The position numbers and the translations under genes were made by a program. Under the pieces are notes generated by a model. That model was given only the letters and a program-made list of their open reading frames with translations, was not told where the DNA came from and did no database searches. A stretch of DNA of 64,000 nucleotides. Source: Streptomyces sp. A 4/2. GTDB lineage: Bacteria; Actinomycetota; Actinomycetes; Streptomycetales; Streptomycetaceae. This document shows positions 16,137-24,823 of the stretch, in pieces (the stretch's first letter is position 1; each line of letters begins with the position of its first letter). The stretch lies in the NCBI RefSeq assembly GCF_940670765.1, contig NZ_CALNVW010000030.1:248001-312000 (forward strand), given 5' to 3'.

Positions 16137-18158
16137 ATGACCGAGCCGCTGCTGCGGATCGACGATCTCCATGTCGACATAGCGTCCCGTAACCGCACCG
16201 TCCACGCGCTCGACGGCGTCAGCCTGGACCTGGCCCCCGGCGAGGCGCTCGGCGTGGTCGGCGAGTCCGGCTGCGGCAAGACCATGACCGCGCTCAGTGT
16301 TCTCGGGCTGCTCCCGCCCGGCGGCGCCGTGTCCTCCGGGCGGGTCCTCTTCGACGGCCACGACCTCGCGTCGGCCGGTGAACCCGTGCTGCGCGACGTA
16401 CGGGGAAACACCATCGGCATGGTCTTCCAGGACCCGCTGACCTCGCTCAACCCCACCATGACCATCGGCGCCCAGGTCGCCGAACCCCTCCTGCTGCACC
16501 GCCCCATCAGCAAGCGCGAGGCATGGGAGCGGGCCGAGGAGATGCTCGGCCTGGTCGGTATGCCGCAGCCCTCCGAGCGGATGAAGGCCTATCCGCACCA
16601 GCTGTCCGGCGGTATGCGCCAGCGGGTCGCCATCGCCATGGCGCTCGTCTGCGAACCCAAGCTCCTCATCGCCGACGAGCCCACCACCGCACTCGACGTG
16701 ACCACCCAGCACCAGATCCTGGAACTCATCGACGGGCTGCGCTCCCGCCTGGGCATGGCGATGATCCTGGTCACCCACGACCTCGGCGTCATCGCCAACC
16801 GCGTCGACCGGGTCGCCGTGATGTACGCGGGCAAGGTCGCCGAGACGTCCGGCGTACGGGACCTGTTCGCCCGCCCCCGGCACCGCTACACCCAGGCCCT
16901 CTTCGCGGCCCTGCCCGAGAAGGCCGTCGAGGGCGCCACCGAACTGCGCACCATCCCCGGTCTGCCGCCCAACCTCGCCACCGAGCAGCACGGCTGCCGG
17001 TTCGCGGCACGCTGTGCGTTCGCGACCGAGGTGTGCCGCACCGAAGAGCCGCAACTGACCGAGGGCGACCACCGGTTCGCCTGCTTCCATCCGGTGCCCG
17101 AGGACGGCGAGCGGAACGCCGGGGACGCGGCGGCCGGGAAGCGGGAGACCACTGCCGTCGTGCCCACGGGCGCCACGCTGCTGGAAGTCACCGACCTGCG
17201 CAAGGACTTCCCGCTCGCCGGCGGCCCGTTCTCCCGCAAGCACGGGACGGTCAGCGCCGTCGGCGGCGTCTCCCTGACCGTGCGCAAGGGGGAGACCTTC
17301 GGCATGGTCGGCGAGTCCGGCTGCGGCAAGACCACCATCGGCCGCATGATCGCCGGTCTTGAGGACCCCACCGCGGGATCGATCGTCTTCGAGGGCCAGG
17401 ACCTGGCCACCATGGACCGGGGCCAGCGCCGCGCGCACCGCCGCCGTATCCAGCTGATGTTCCAGGACTCCGCGGCGGCCATGGACCCGCGTATGCGCAT
17501 CGGCACCATCCTGCGCGAACCGCTCGTCATCCAGGGCGTCGGCGACCGCGCCGAACAGGACCGGATCGTCGGTGAACTCCTGGACGCCGTCGGGCTGCCG
17601 CGCGGCGCGGTCGACCGCTACCCGCACGAGTTCTCCGGCGGCCAGCGCCAGCGGCTCGGCCTCGCCCGTGCGCTGACGCTCTCCCCGGACCTGATCGTCG
17701 CCGACGAACCGGTCTCCGCGCTCGACGTCTCCGTCCAGGCACAGATCCTCAACCTGATGCGGGAGCTCCAGCGCGACCGCGAGCTGACGTACTTCTTCAT
17801 CTCGCACGACCTGGCGGTGGTCCGCTACCTCGCCGACACGGTCGGTGTGATGTACCTCGGCAAGCTGGTCGAGTCGGGCCCGGCCGAGGAGGTGTACGCG
17901 AACCCGCTGCACCCCTACACCCGCGGTCTCCTCGACACGGTCAACGTCCCGGACCCCGAGACGGCCGGCTCCGGCCGGTCCCCGCTCGGCGGTGAGACCC
18001 CGTCCGCGGCGAACCCGCCCTCCGGCTGCCGGTTCCGTACGCGCTGCCCGATCGCCCAGGACATCTGCGCCGAGACCGAGCCCCCGGCGAGCACCCCGGA
18101 CGGCGAGGGCCACCAAGTGGCCTGCCACTTCCCGCTGGTGCGCGCGCAGGCGGCCTGA
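16137..18158 (+). CDS. fused double ATPase of the peptide importer (DppD-DppF)
   Basis: This 673-residue cytosolic protein carries two complete ABC ATPase domains in one chain. Domain 1 has Walker A GESGCGKTMT, signature LSGGMRQR and Walker B LLIADEPTTALD. Domain 2, from about residue 345, has GESGCGKTTI, FSGGQRQR and LIVADEPVSALD. Each half ends in the Opp-type C-terminal extension with conserved cysteines (CRFAARCAFATEVC and CRFRTRCPIAQDIC), which in some DppD/DppF proteins hold an iron-sulfur cluster. The fusion supplies both ATPases for the DppB/DppC pore. A GGAGGAC site precedes the ATG. Confidence 0.95.
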   Translation: MTEPLLRIDDLHVDIASRNRTVHALDGVSLDLAPGEALGVVGESGCGKTMTALSVLGLLPPGGAVSSGRVLFDGHDLASAGEPVLRDVRGNTIGMVFQDPLTSLNPTMTIGAQVAEPLLLHRPISKREAWERAEEMLGLVGMPQPSERMKAYPHQLSGGMRQRVAIAMALVCEPKLLIADEPTTALDVTTQHQILELIDGLRSRLGMAMILVTHDLGVIANRVDRVAVMYAGKVAETSGVRDLFARPRHRYTQALFAALPEKAVEGATELRTIPGLPPNLATEQHGCRFAARCAFATEVCRTEEPQLTEGDHRFACFHPVPEDGERNAGDAAAGKRETTAVVPTGATLLEVTDLRKDFPLAGGPFSRKHGTVSAVGGVSLTVRKGETFGMVGESGCGKTTIGRMIAGLEDPTAGSIVFEGQDLATMDRGQRRAHRRRIQLMFQDSAAAMDPRMRIGTILREPLVIQGVGDRAEQDRIVGELLDAVGLPRGAVDRYPHEFSGGQRQRLGLARALTLSPDLIVADEPVSALDVSVQAQILNLMRELQRDRELTYFFISHDLAVVRYLADTVGVMYLGKLVESGPAEEVYANPLHPYTRGLLDTVNVPDPETAGSGRSPLGGETPSAANPPSGCRFRTRCPIAQDICAETEPPASTPDGEGHQVACHFPLVRAQAA

Positions 18159-18180
18159 GCCCGCCGACGGGAGGCGCCGG

Positions 18181-18855
18181 TCAGACGGCCGTCGCCTCCC
18201 GCAGCGCCCGGCGGCAGAGCGCGTCGGCGCGGCGGGTGGACTCGGGGAGCCGGAAGTCGGGGGAGAGCCGCAGGGTGTGGGCGCAGGCGTTCTCGATGCC
18301 GACCCGGTGTCCGACCGAGACGAAGACCGGTTTGACGCCCTCCCTGGTACGCAGCGCCCGGCCCACCTCCTCGCCGTCGTCGGCCAGGAGCGGCGTGAAC
18401 TCCCCGCGCCGGGCGCCCGGTTGCTCGTACGAGAAGGTGAACGGGTTCTTCGCGACGCCGATCACCGGCAGACCCGTCAGCACACCGAGATGGCTGGCCA
18501 GGCCGAAGCGCCGTGGATGCGCCAGCCCGTAGCCGTCGCAGACGACCAGCCCGGGGTCCGAGGTCAGCGAATCGAGGGCGGCGAGCACGGTGGGGATCTC
18601 CCGGAACGCGAGCAGCCCCGGTACATAGGGGAACGCGACCGCCCCGACCGCGGTGGCCTCCTCGACGACCGCCAGCGTGGCGGCGTCGAGAACGACGGCC
18701 GCGGCGGCGACCACGTTCCGTTCGTCGTCGTACGCCACATCGACACCGGTGACGAGCCCGGTCCCCGGTGGGGGGCCGGGCTCGTCCCGTACGACGCGGG
18801 TGCGCAGCTCGTCCTGGACCGCGCGGGCGGCCGTCTCATCGGCGGGTGTCTCCAT
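18181..18855 (-). CDS. nfi: endonuclease V (deoxyinosine 3'-endonuclease)
   Basis: This 224-residue DNA repair nuclease nicks the second bond 3' of deaminated adenine (inosine). Family motifs are clear: VTGVDVAYDD with the metal-binding Asp, YVPGLLAFREIP with the wedge residues that part the strands, CDGYGLAHPRRFGLASHLGV, and IGVAKNPF. I placed the start at 18855 (METPADET); the open frame extends 24 codons upstream with no family similarity. It is a stand-alone gene convergent with the peptide importer operon. Confidence 0.93.
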   Translation of the reverse strand: METPADETAARAVQDELRTRVVRDEPGPPPGTGLVTGVDVAYDDERNVVAAAAVVLDAATLAVVEEATAVGAVAFPYVPGLLAFREIPTVLAALDSLTSDPGLVVCDGYGLAHPRRFGLASHLGVLTGLPVIGVAKNPFTFSYEQPGARRGEFTPLLADDGEEVGRALRTREGVKPVFVSVGHRVGIENACAHTLRLSPDFRLPESTRRADALCRRALREATAV

Positions 18856-19101
18856 GGGCGTCAGCCTACGAGGGCCGCGACGGACCGTGTTCGCGCCCTT
18901 GCTCCCCGACCTCTGGTGCGGCAGCATCGGGCCGTCCGACCGACGGCCGCGTGCGCCGACGCGCTCGGGTCCGTGACGCGACGCGTGTCACCGCCTTCGC
19001 CCGGATGGACCACTCCCGGTGCGGACGGAGCGGGCCGGGGGCGAAGAGTGGAATCGCACGCCTCCGCGCCCCGACCGCCAACCGTTCACCTGGAGACCGC
19101 G

Positions 19102-19671
19102 ATGACCTGTATCAACCGACGTGACGTGGGACTGCTCGCCCTGCGGGTCGGCACCGGCGCCGTGCTCGTGGCGCACGGGTCGCAGAAGCTGTTCGGCTGG
19201 TTCGGCGGCGGCGGCCTGTCGGGGACCGCGGCGGGCATGGAGCACATGGGATTCCTGCCGGGGCACCGCAACGCCGTCGCCGCCGGTCTGGGTGAGGCGG
19301 GCGGCGGAGCGATGCTGGCCCTGGGGCTCGCCACCCCCACCGCGGGCGCCGCGGTCGCGGGCACGATGGCGGGGGCCGTGGCCGTGCACGCGCCCGCCGG
19401 GTTCTTCGCCCAGTCGGGCGGCTACGAGTACCCCGCGTTCCTCGGCTTCACCGCAGCCGCGATCGGACTCGCGGGAGCGGGCCGCTACTCCGTCGACCAC
19501 GCCACCGGCCGCCGGTTCGACCGGCCCTGGATGCTGGCGCTGGCCTTCGCGGGCAGCGCGCTCGCGAGCGCCGCGGTGGTCGGCAAGCGGCGAAGGGACC
19601 AGGCCGACGCCACGCTCCGAGCCGAAACCGAGGCCGGGACGGCCCCCGGGAACGCCGCGGAAACCGCCTGA
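19102..19671 (+). CDS. DoxX family membrane protein
   Basis: This 189-residue four-helix membrane protein of the DoxX family has the family start (RDVGLLALRVGTGAVLVAHGSQKLFGWFGG), a GLGEAGGGAMLALGLATP helix and two more hydrophobic segments. It ends in a charged tail. DoxX-like proteins are linked to quinone or thiol redox at the membrane, but the biochemical role of most is unclear. The start is the ATG at 19102 behind TGGAGA; the longer upstream frame is a shadow of the endonuclease V region. Confidence 0.88.
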   Translation: MTCINRRDVGLLALRVGTGAVLVAHGSQKLFGWFGGGGLSGTAAGMEHMGFLPGHRNAVAAGLGEAGGGAMLALGLATPTAGAAVAGTMAGAVAVHAPAGFFAQSGGYEYPAFLGFTAAAIGLAGAGRYSVDHATGRRFDRPWMLALAFAGSALASAAVVGKRRRDQADATLRAETEAGTAPGNAAETA

Positions 19672-19880
19672 CCCGGCTGTTCCGATGCGCTTTACGGCGG
19701 GTGGCGGTTCGAGGCGCCACTCATGGGCCTCAGGCGTAGCCTGATAAATGCCGTATAAGTGCTTGATGCGCATATGCGCACAGCAGGATGCCGGACCGCC
19801 GTCGCTCGTGATCGCCCCCCGTGCGCCTCACATGTTCACCGCGGGACCTCACCGGCCGGCACCGGCTGGAGGGAGCAGTC

Positions 19881-20528
19881 GTGGTAGCCACCAAGGAAGA
19901 GCTCGGTTCGCAGTCTCCGCCCGGTGCGACACCGGCGGCCGGCACGCGCGTGGCCGACTCGCCGCACATCGCCGACCCGGGAGCCCTGGGCCTGGGCGCG
20001 TTCGCCATGACGACATTCGTCCTGAGCGTGTTCAACGCAGGACTGATCAACGTCTCCGTCGAGGCGGTCGTCCTCCCCATCGCTTTCTTCTACGGCGGGA
20101 TCGTGCAACTGCTCGCCGGTATGTGGGAGTTCCGGCGGGGCAACACCTTCGCGGCCACCGCGTTCGCCTCGTACGGCGCCTTCTGGCTCACGTTCGCCGG
20201 GTTCATCACACGGATCGCGCCGCACCTGTCCCCGACCCACGCCTACCAGGCGCTCGGCGTGTACCTCCTGGCCTGGGCGATCTTCACCGCGTACATGATG
20301 CTTGCCGCGCTGCGCGTCAACGTGGCCGTTCTCGGTGTCTTCGTCGCCCTGACCGTCACCTTCGTCCTGCTGACGATCGGCGCGTTCGGGCAGTCGAGCT
20401 CGATGGACAAGGCAGGCGGATGGGCGGGGCTGGTCACCGCGGCGATCGCCTGGTACGCCTCATTCGCCTACGTCACCAACAACACCTGGAAGAAGACGCT
20501 GCTCCCGGTGGGTTCCCTGCGCCGATGA
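19881..20528 (+). CDS. acetate uptake transporter, GPR1/FUN34/YaaH (SatP) family
   Basis: This 215-residue membrane protein with six helices belongs to the acetate/succinate channel family. The signature DPGALGLGAFAMTTFVLS (family form NPGPLGL) is followed by FYGGIVQLLAGMWEFRRGNTFAATAFASYGAFW, which is strongly conserved. I chose the GTG at 19881 because GGAGGGAG lies just before it; upstream in-frame starts lack one. The next gene is acetyl-CoA synthetase, so the pair should bring in acetate and activate it. A 64-bp inverted repeat lies between them. Confidence 0.92.
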   Translation: MVATKEELGSQSPPGATPAAGTRVADSPHIADPGALGLGAFAMTTFVLSVFNAGLINVSVEAVVLPIAFFYGGIVQLLAGMWEFRRGNTFAATAFASYGAFWLTFAGFITRIAPHLSPTHAYQALGVYLLAWAIFTAYMMLAALRVNVAVLGVFVALTVTFVLLTIGAFGQSSSMDKAGGWAGLVTAAIAWYASFAYVTNNTWKKTLLPVGSLRR

Positions 20529-20542
20529 GGCGCCCCACCGGT

Positions 20543-20606
20543 CCGTGACGTTCCCGCCCTGTGCCGTACTTCCCCGGAAGTACGGCACAGGGCGGGAACG
20601 TCACGG
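20543..20606. repeat. 64-bp inverted repeat (31-bp perfect arms) between acetate carrier and acs
   Basis: Arm 20543-20573 (CCGTGACGTTCCCGCC...) is the exact reverse complement of 20576-20606, with only CC at the centre. As RNA it would form an almost loop-less hairpin starting 15 nt after the carrier's stop and ending 37 nt before the acs ATG. It could be a terminator, an attenuator or an mRNA processing and stabilising element that sets the carrier-to-synthetase ratio. Confidence 0.9.
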
Positions 20607-20643
20607 CGAACAAGGCCCCCGGAACGATCATCGAGGAGTGCGG

Positions 20644-22605
20644 ATGAGCGACGAGACGCTGTCCAACCTGATGCATGAGAACCGGCGCTTCCCGCCTCCC
20701 GAGGACCTGGCGGCGCAGGCGAACGTCACCGCGGCCGACGTCCGCGCGGCGCGCGCCGACCCGCTGGCCTTCTGGGAGGCCCAGGCGCACCGGCTGACCT
20801 GGGCCGAGCCGTGGACCCAGGTGCTGGACTGGAGCGACCCGCCCTTCGCCCGCTGGTTCACCGGAGGCCGGCTCAACGTCGCCCACAACTGCGTGGACCG
20901 GCACGTCGAGGCCGGGCTCGGTTCGAGGCCCGCCTTCCACTGGGAGGGAGAGCCCGGAGACCGTCGCACCCTCACCTACGCGGACCTCAAGGACGCCGTG
21001 TGCCGGGCGGCCAACGCCCTGGAGGAACTCGGCGTCCGGGCCGGGGACCGGGTCGCGATCTACATGCCGATGATCCCCGAGACCGCCGTCGCGATGCTCG
21101 CCTGCGCCCGCATCGGCGCTCCGCACACGGTGGTCTTCGGCGGCTTCTCCGCGGACGCGTTGCGGGACCGCATCCTCGACTGCGACGCGCGCGTCGTGAT
21201 CACCGCCGATGGCGGGTACCGCAAGGGCGCGGCCGCGGCCCTGAAACCGGCTGTCGACGACGCCGTCTCCCGCTGCCCCGACGTCCGCAATGTCCTGGTC
21301 GTCCGCAGGACCGGACAGGACGTGGACTTCACCGAGGGACGGGACGTGTGGTGGCACGACCTGGTGGACCGGCAGTCGCCCGAGCACCGGGCGCAGCCGT
21401 TCGACGCCGAGCATCCGCTGTACATCATGTACACCTCGGGAACGACGGCCAAGCCGAAGGGCATCCTGCACACCAGCGGCGGCTATCTGACCCAAGTGGC
21501 CTGGACCCACTGGGCCGTCTTCGACATGAAGCCGGAGCAGGACGTGTTCTGGACGGCCGCGGACATCGGCTGGGTCACCGGGCACTCGTACATCGTCTAC
21601 GGGCCGCTCGCCAACGGCGTCACCTCGGTGATGTACGAGGGGACCCCGGACACCCCGACCCGGGGCCGCTGGTGGGAGATCGTCGAGCGGTACGGCGTGA
21701 CGGTGCTCTACTGCGCCCCCACCGCGATCCGCACGTTCATGAAGTGGGGCGAGCAGTTCCCCGCCGGGCACGACCTGTCGAGCCTGCGGCTGCTCGGCTC
21801 GGTGGGCGAACCCATCAACCCCGAGGCGTGGATGTGGTACCGCCGCACCATCGGCGGCGACCGGTGTCCGGTCGTCGACACCTGGTGGCAGACCGAGACA
21901 GGGGGGCAGATGCTCTCTCCGCTCCCCGGAGTCAGCACCTGCAAGCCCGGCTCCGCCCTGGGCCCGCTGCCGGGCGTGTCCGCGGACGTGGTCGACGACA
22001 CCGGCCGGCCGGTGCCCAACGGCTCCGGCGGCTATCTGGTCCTCACCCAGCCGTGGCCCGGAATGCTCCGGACCATCTGGGGCGACGAGCAGCGCTACCG
22101 CGACACCTACTGGTCCCGGTTCCCGGGTGTCTACTTCGCGGGGGACGGCGCGAAGAAGGACGAGGACGGCGACATCTGGCTGCTCGGCCGGGTCGACGAC
22201 GTCATGAACGTCTCCGGCCACCGCATCTCCACCACCGAGGTCGAATCCGCGCTGGTCTCCCACCCGGACGTGGCCGAAGCCGCGGTGGTCGGCGCCTCCG
22301 ATCCGACCACCGGGCAGGGCATCGTCGCGTTCGTGATCCTGCGCAACAGGCCGGAGGGCGAAGGCGAGGCACACAGCACCGTGGAGCAGCTCCGGACCCA
22401 TGTGACCCGGGAGATCGGTCCCATCGCCCGGCCCCGGCAGATCATGGTGGTCCCCGAACTGCCGAAGACACGATCGGGGAAGATCATGCGCCGCCTGCTG
22501 AAGGACGTCGCCGAGGAACGGGAGCTGGGCGACGTCACGACGCTGACGGACGACACCGTGATGGAGAGCATCAGGAAGCAGCTCCCGGCGACGACCGAGG
22601 AGTGA
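20644..22605 (+). CDS. acs: acetate--CoA ligase (acetyl-CoA synthetase)
   Basis: This 653-residue AMP-forming enzyme makes acetyl-CoA from acetate, ATP and CoA via acetyl-AMP. It has full family length and motifs: P-loop YTSGTTAKPKG, WTAADIGWVTGHSYIVYGP, the acetate-pocket region VDTWWQTETGGQ, YFAGDGAKKDEDGDIWLLGRVDDVMNVSGHR with the hinge Asp, and near the C-terminus the regulatory lysine motif KTRSGKIMRR. That lysine is acetylated in many bacteria to switch the enzyme off. The ATG at 20644 follows a GAGGAG site. It forms a functional pair with the SatP-type carrier. Confidence 0.96.
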   Translation: MSDETLSNLMHENRRFPPPEDLAAQANVTAADVRAARADPLAFWEAQAHRLTWAEPWTQVLDWSDPPFARWFTGGRLNVAHNCVDRHVEAGLGSRPAFHWEGEPGDRRTLTYADLKDAVCRAANALEELGVRAGDRVAIYMPMIPETAVAMLACARIGAPHTVVFGGFSADALRDRILDCDARVVITADGGYRKGAAAALKPAVDDAVSRCPDVRNVLVVRRTGQDVDFTEGRDVWWHDLVDRQSPEHRAQPFDAEHPLYIMYTSGTTAKPKGILHTSGGYLTQVAWTHWAVFDMKPEQDVFWTAADIGWVTGHSYIVYGPLANGVTSVMYEGTPDTPTRGRWWEIVERYGVTVLYCAPTAIRTFMKWGEQFPAGHDLSSLRLLGSVGEPINPEAWMWYRRTIGGDRCPVVDTWWQTETGGQMLSPLPGVSTCKPGSALGPLPGVSADVVDDTGRPVPNGSGGYLVLTQPWPGMLRTIWGDEQRYRDTYWSRFPGVYFAGDGAKKDEDGDIWLLGRVDDVMNVSGHRISTTEVESALVSHPDVAEAAVVGASDPTTGQGIVAFVILRNRPEGEGEAHSTVEQLRTHVTREIGPIARPRQIMVVPELPKTRSGKIMRRLLKDVAEERELGDVTTLTDDTVMESIRKQLPATTEE

Positions 22606-22631
22606 GCGGGGCCGGGCGGGCCGCCGGTGGG

Positions 22632-23948
22632 TCAGAGCGTGACGACCGTGCCGGTACGCCGGGCCCGCTCGGCCGCGAAGACCAGCCGGTGACCGGCGAC
22701 CCCGGTGCGGGCGCCGGTCATCAGCGCGGCGGGATCTCCGTCCGCGAGGGCCGCGACGAAGGCGTCGATGAGTGCGCGGTCACCGCCGGCGTGGCCCTCG
22801 GTGTTGTTGGAGGCGTCCAGGGACGTGTCGATGACCGTGCGGCGTTCGGTGGTGTGGTCGTAGATCTCGATGAACCTGCCGTCGCCGACGATCTGGCCCC
22901 GGGTTCCGAAGAGCGTGGTGCGCCGGTTCTCCTGGGGGGTGAACGCGGAGAGCGTGAAGGCCACCGTGACGCCGCCCTCGTACTCGATCGACACCACCTG
23001 GTGGTCGTTCACGTCGTTGTCGCAGTTGTAGACGCAGCGGCCGTACGGGCCGGTGGCGAGCGCGTCGGTGACGGCTTCCTCGGTCATCCGCGGGGTGATG
23101 GTGGAGGTGAAGTAGTGCTTGGGGCCCGCGCCTTCGCGCAGCCCGGCCCGGTACAGGCGCGCTGCGGAGAAGGGGCAGGTGTTCTCCACGTGCGCCGGGC
23201 AGTCCAGACAGCGCTCGGCGGCGCCCTCGGGCCGGTTCGCCGCGGTGAAGTGGCTCAGCGAACCGAAGGAGGACACCCGGCGGGCGGGGGCTCCGACGAG
23301 GTCGCCCAGCCAGTCGATGTCGTGGCAGGACTTGGTCAGGAGCAGCGGCCCGGTCTCGTCCTCGCGCCGCCAGTTGCCGCGTACGAAGGAGTGCGCGAAG
23401 TGGTAGGAGCCGATGGGTTCGAGATGCTGCACGGAGACCAGGTCCCCGATGGCGCCGGCGCTCAACTCCGCCTTGAGGGCCCGGGTGTAGCGGGTGTAGC
23501 GCATGACGTGGCAGAGGCCCAGCAGCACCCCGGCCCGCTCGGCCTCGTCCGCGATGCGTACGCAGTCGTCGTCGCTGACGGCCATGGGCTTTTCGAGCAG
23601 GATGTCGTAGCCGCGCGCGATGAACGCGAGGGCGGCGTCGAGGTGTTCGTGGTCGAGGACGGCGATGATGACGGCGTCCGCCAGCCGCGGGCGGGCGGCG
23701 AGGTCCTCCCAGGTGTCGTGGACGTGGTCGGCGTCCAGCCCGTGCCGTTCGGCGAAGCGGGCGCGGCGGTGCGGGTCGGGCTCGGCCACGGCGGTGATCC
23801 GAACCCGGCCGGGGTCGGCCGCGAGGAGATCGGCGTATCCGGCGCCCCGGCCGCCCGCGCCGGCCACGGCGATGGTGAGCGGCCGGTCCAGGCGCTGGGT
23901 GCGGGTGGTGGCGGAAGTGAAGCGCAGAGCTTCGGGCATGGTGGTCAT
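22632..23948 (-). CDS. Gfo/Idh/MocA family oxidoreductase
   Basis: This 438-residue NAD(P)-dependent sugar or cyclitol dehydrogenase has the nucleotide-binding loop AVAGAGGRGAGYADLL near residue 25, the family EKPMAVS motif with the catalytic-site Lys, and a KSCHDIDWLGDL segment with the conserved Asp/His. A cysteine cluster in the C-terminal domain (CLDC, ENTCPFSA, RCVYNC) is typical of one subfamily and may bind a metal. The ATG at 23948 overlaps the permease stop by 4 nt, so it is the last gene of the importer operon and probably oxidises the imported sugar. A 26-bp gap separates it from the convergent acs. Confidence 0.93.
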   Translation of the reverse strand: MTTMPEALRFTSATTRTQRLDRPLTIAVAGAGGRGAGYADLLAADPGRVRITAVAEPDPHRRARFAERHGLDADHVHDTWEDLAARPRLADAVIIAVLDHEHLDAALAFIARGYDILLEKPMAVSDDDCVRIADEAERAGVLLGLCHVMRYTRYTRALKAELSAGAIGDLVSVQHLEPIGSYHFAHSFVRGNWRREDETGPLLLTKSCHDIDWLGDLVGAPARRVSSFGSLSHFTAANRPEGAAERCLDCPAHVENTCPFSAARLYRAGLREGAGPKHYFTSTITPRMTEEAVTDALATGPYGRCVYNCDNDVNDHQVVSIEYEGGVTVAFTLSAFTPQENRRTTLFGTRGQIVGDGRFIEIYDHTTERRTVIDTSLDASNNTEGHAGGDRALIDAFVAALADGDPAALMTGARTGVAGHRLVFAAERARRTGTVVTL

Positions 23949-24823
23949 CCCTTGGTGGCTCCCCCGGTGAGGCCCTTGACGAAGTGCTTCTGGAAGGCCA
24001 GGTAGAAGCAGAGGATCGGTATGGAGGCGAGGAACATGAAGGCGAACACGGCGCCGTAGTCGGACTGGTGCTCGCCGATCGCGCGGTAGACCCCGACGGT
24101 GACGGTGGTGCCGGAGGCCGGGCCGAGAATGATCAGCGGGGAGAGGAAGTCGTTCCAGATCCACGTCCCGAGGAAGATGAGCACGCTCGCGGCGGCGGGT
24201 CGCAGCAGCGGGAAGACGACCTGCCAGAAGATGCGAAGACGGCTCGCGCCGTCCAGGGCGGCGGCTTCCTCCAGCTCGATGGGCACGGTCTTGATGAAGC
24301 CGGTGAAGACGAAGACGCCGAAGGGGACGTAGTAGCCGGCGTTGATGACGACGACGCCGGGCACGGTGCCCATCAGCCCCAGGGTGCGCAGTACTTCGGT
24401 GATCGGCGTCATGATGACGGCGGGCGGCACCATCAGGCCGCAGAGCAGCCCCACCATGACGATCTTGGACAGCGGGCCGGGTGTGCGGGCCAGGTAGTGG
24501 CCGAGCATCGCGGAGACGACCGTGAGGACGATCACCGAAATCGCCGTGATCTCGGTGCTGTTGATCAGTCCGTACCAGAAGAGGCGGTCCGGGCGGGTCA
24601 GTACGGTGGTGAGGTTGTCCAGGGAAGCGGGGATCGGCAGCGACGCGGGGGAGGCGTTGATGGCATCGCCCGGCTTGAAGACGTTGGCCAGGACCAGATA
24701 CAGCGGCAGGAAGAACAGGGCGGTGACGAGGACGGCGACGAGCGGTCGCAGCCAGGTGTGCACCGACGGTCCGCCGGTGGCGGCGCGCTTCCGGTTCGCG
24801 ACGTGGTCGAGTACGGCGGTCAC
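23945..24823 (-). CDS. carbohydrate ABC transporter permease (MalG type)
   Basis: This 292-residue CUT1 permease has six membrane helices and an EAA loop of the form EEAAALDGASRLRIFWQVVFP. The GTG start at 24823 overlaps the upstream permease stop by 4 nt. The C-terminus LAFQKHFVKGLTGGATKG is typical of MalG-type permeases, whose end contacts the ATPase. No ATPase gene is present in the operon, so a shared ATPase is likely. Confidence 0.95.
   Translation of the reverse strand: MTAVLDHVANRKRAATGGPSVHTWLRPLVAVLVTALFFLPLYLVLANVFKPGDAINASPASLPIPASLDNLTTVLTRPDRLFWYGLINSTEITAISVIVLTVVSAMLGHYLARTPGPLSKIVMVGLLCGLMVPPAVIMTPITEVLRTLGLMGTVPGVVVINAGYYVPFGVFVFTGFIKTVPIELEEAAALDGASRLRIFWQVVFPLLRPAAASVLIFLGTWIWNDFLSPLIILGPASGTTVTVGVYRAIGEHQSDYGAVFAFMFLASIPILCFYLAFQKHFVKGLTGGATKG

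Noticed and set aside
15240..18128. 962-codon minus-strand frame over the peptide importer genes
   Set aside because: Shadow of the DppC and double-ATPase genes; no recognisable domain or ribosome binding site.
20811..24005. 1064-codon plus-strand frame across acs and the oxidoreductase gene
   Set aside because: Arg/Gly/Pro-rich shadow frame spanning two convergent genes with clear motifs on their own strands.
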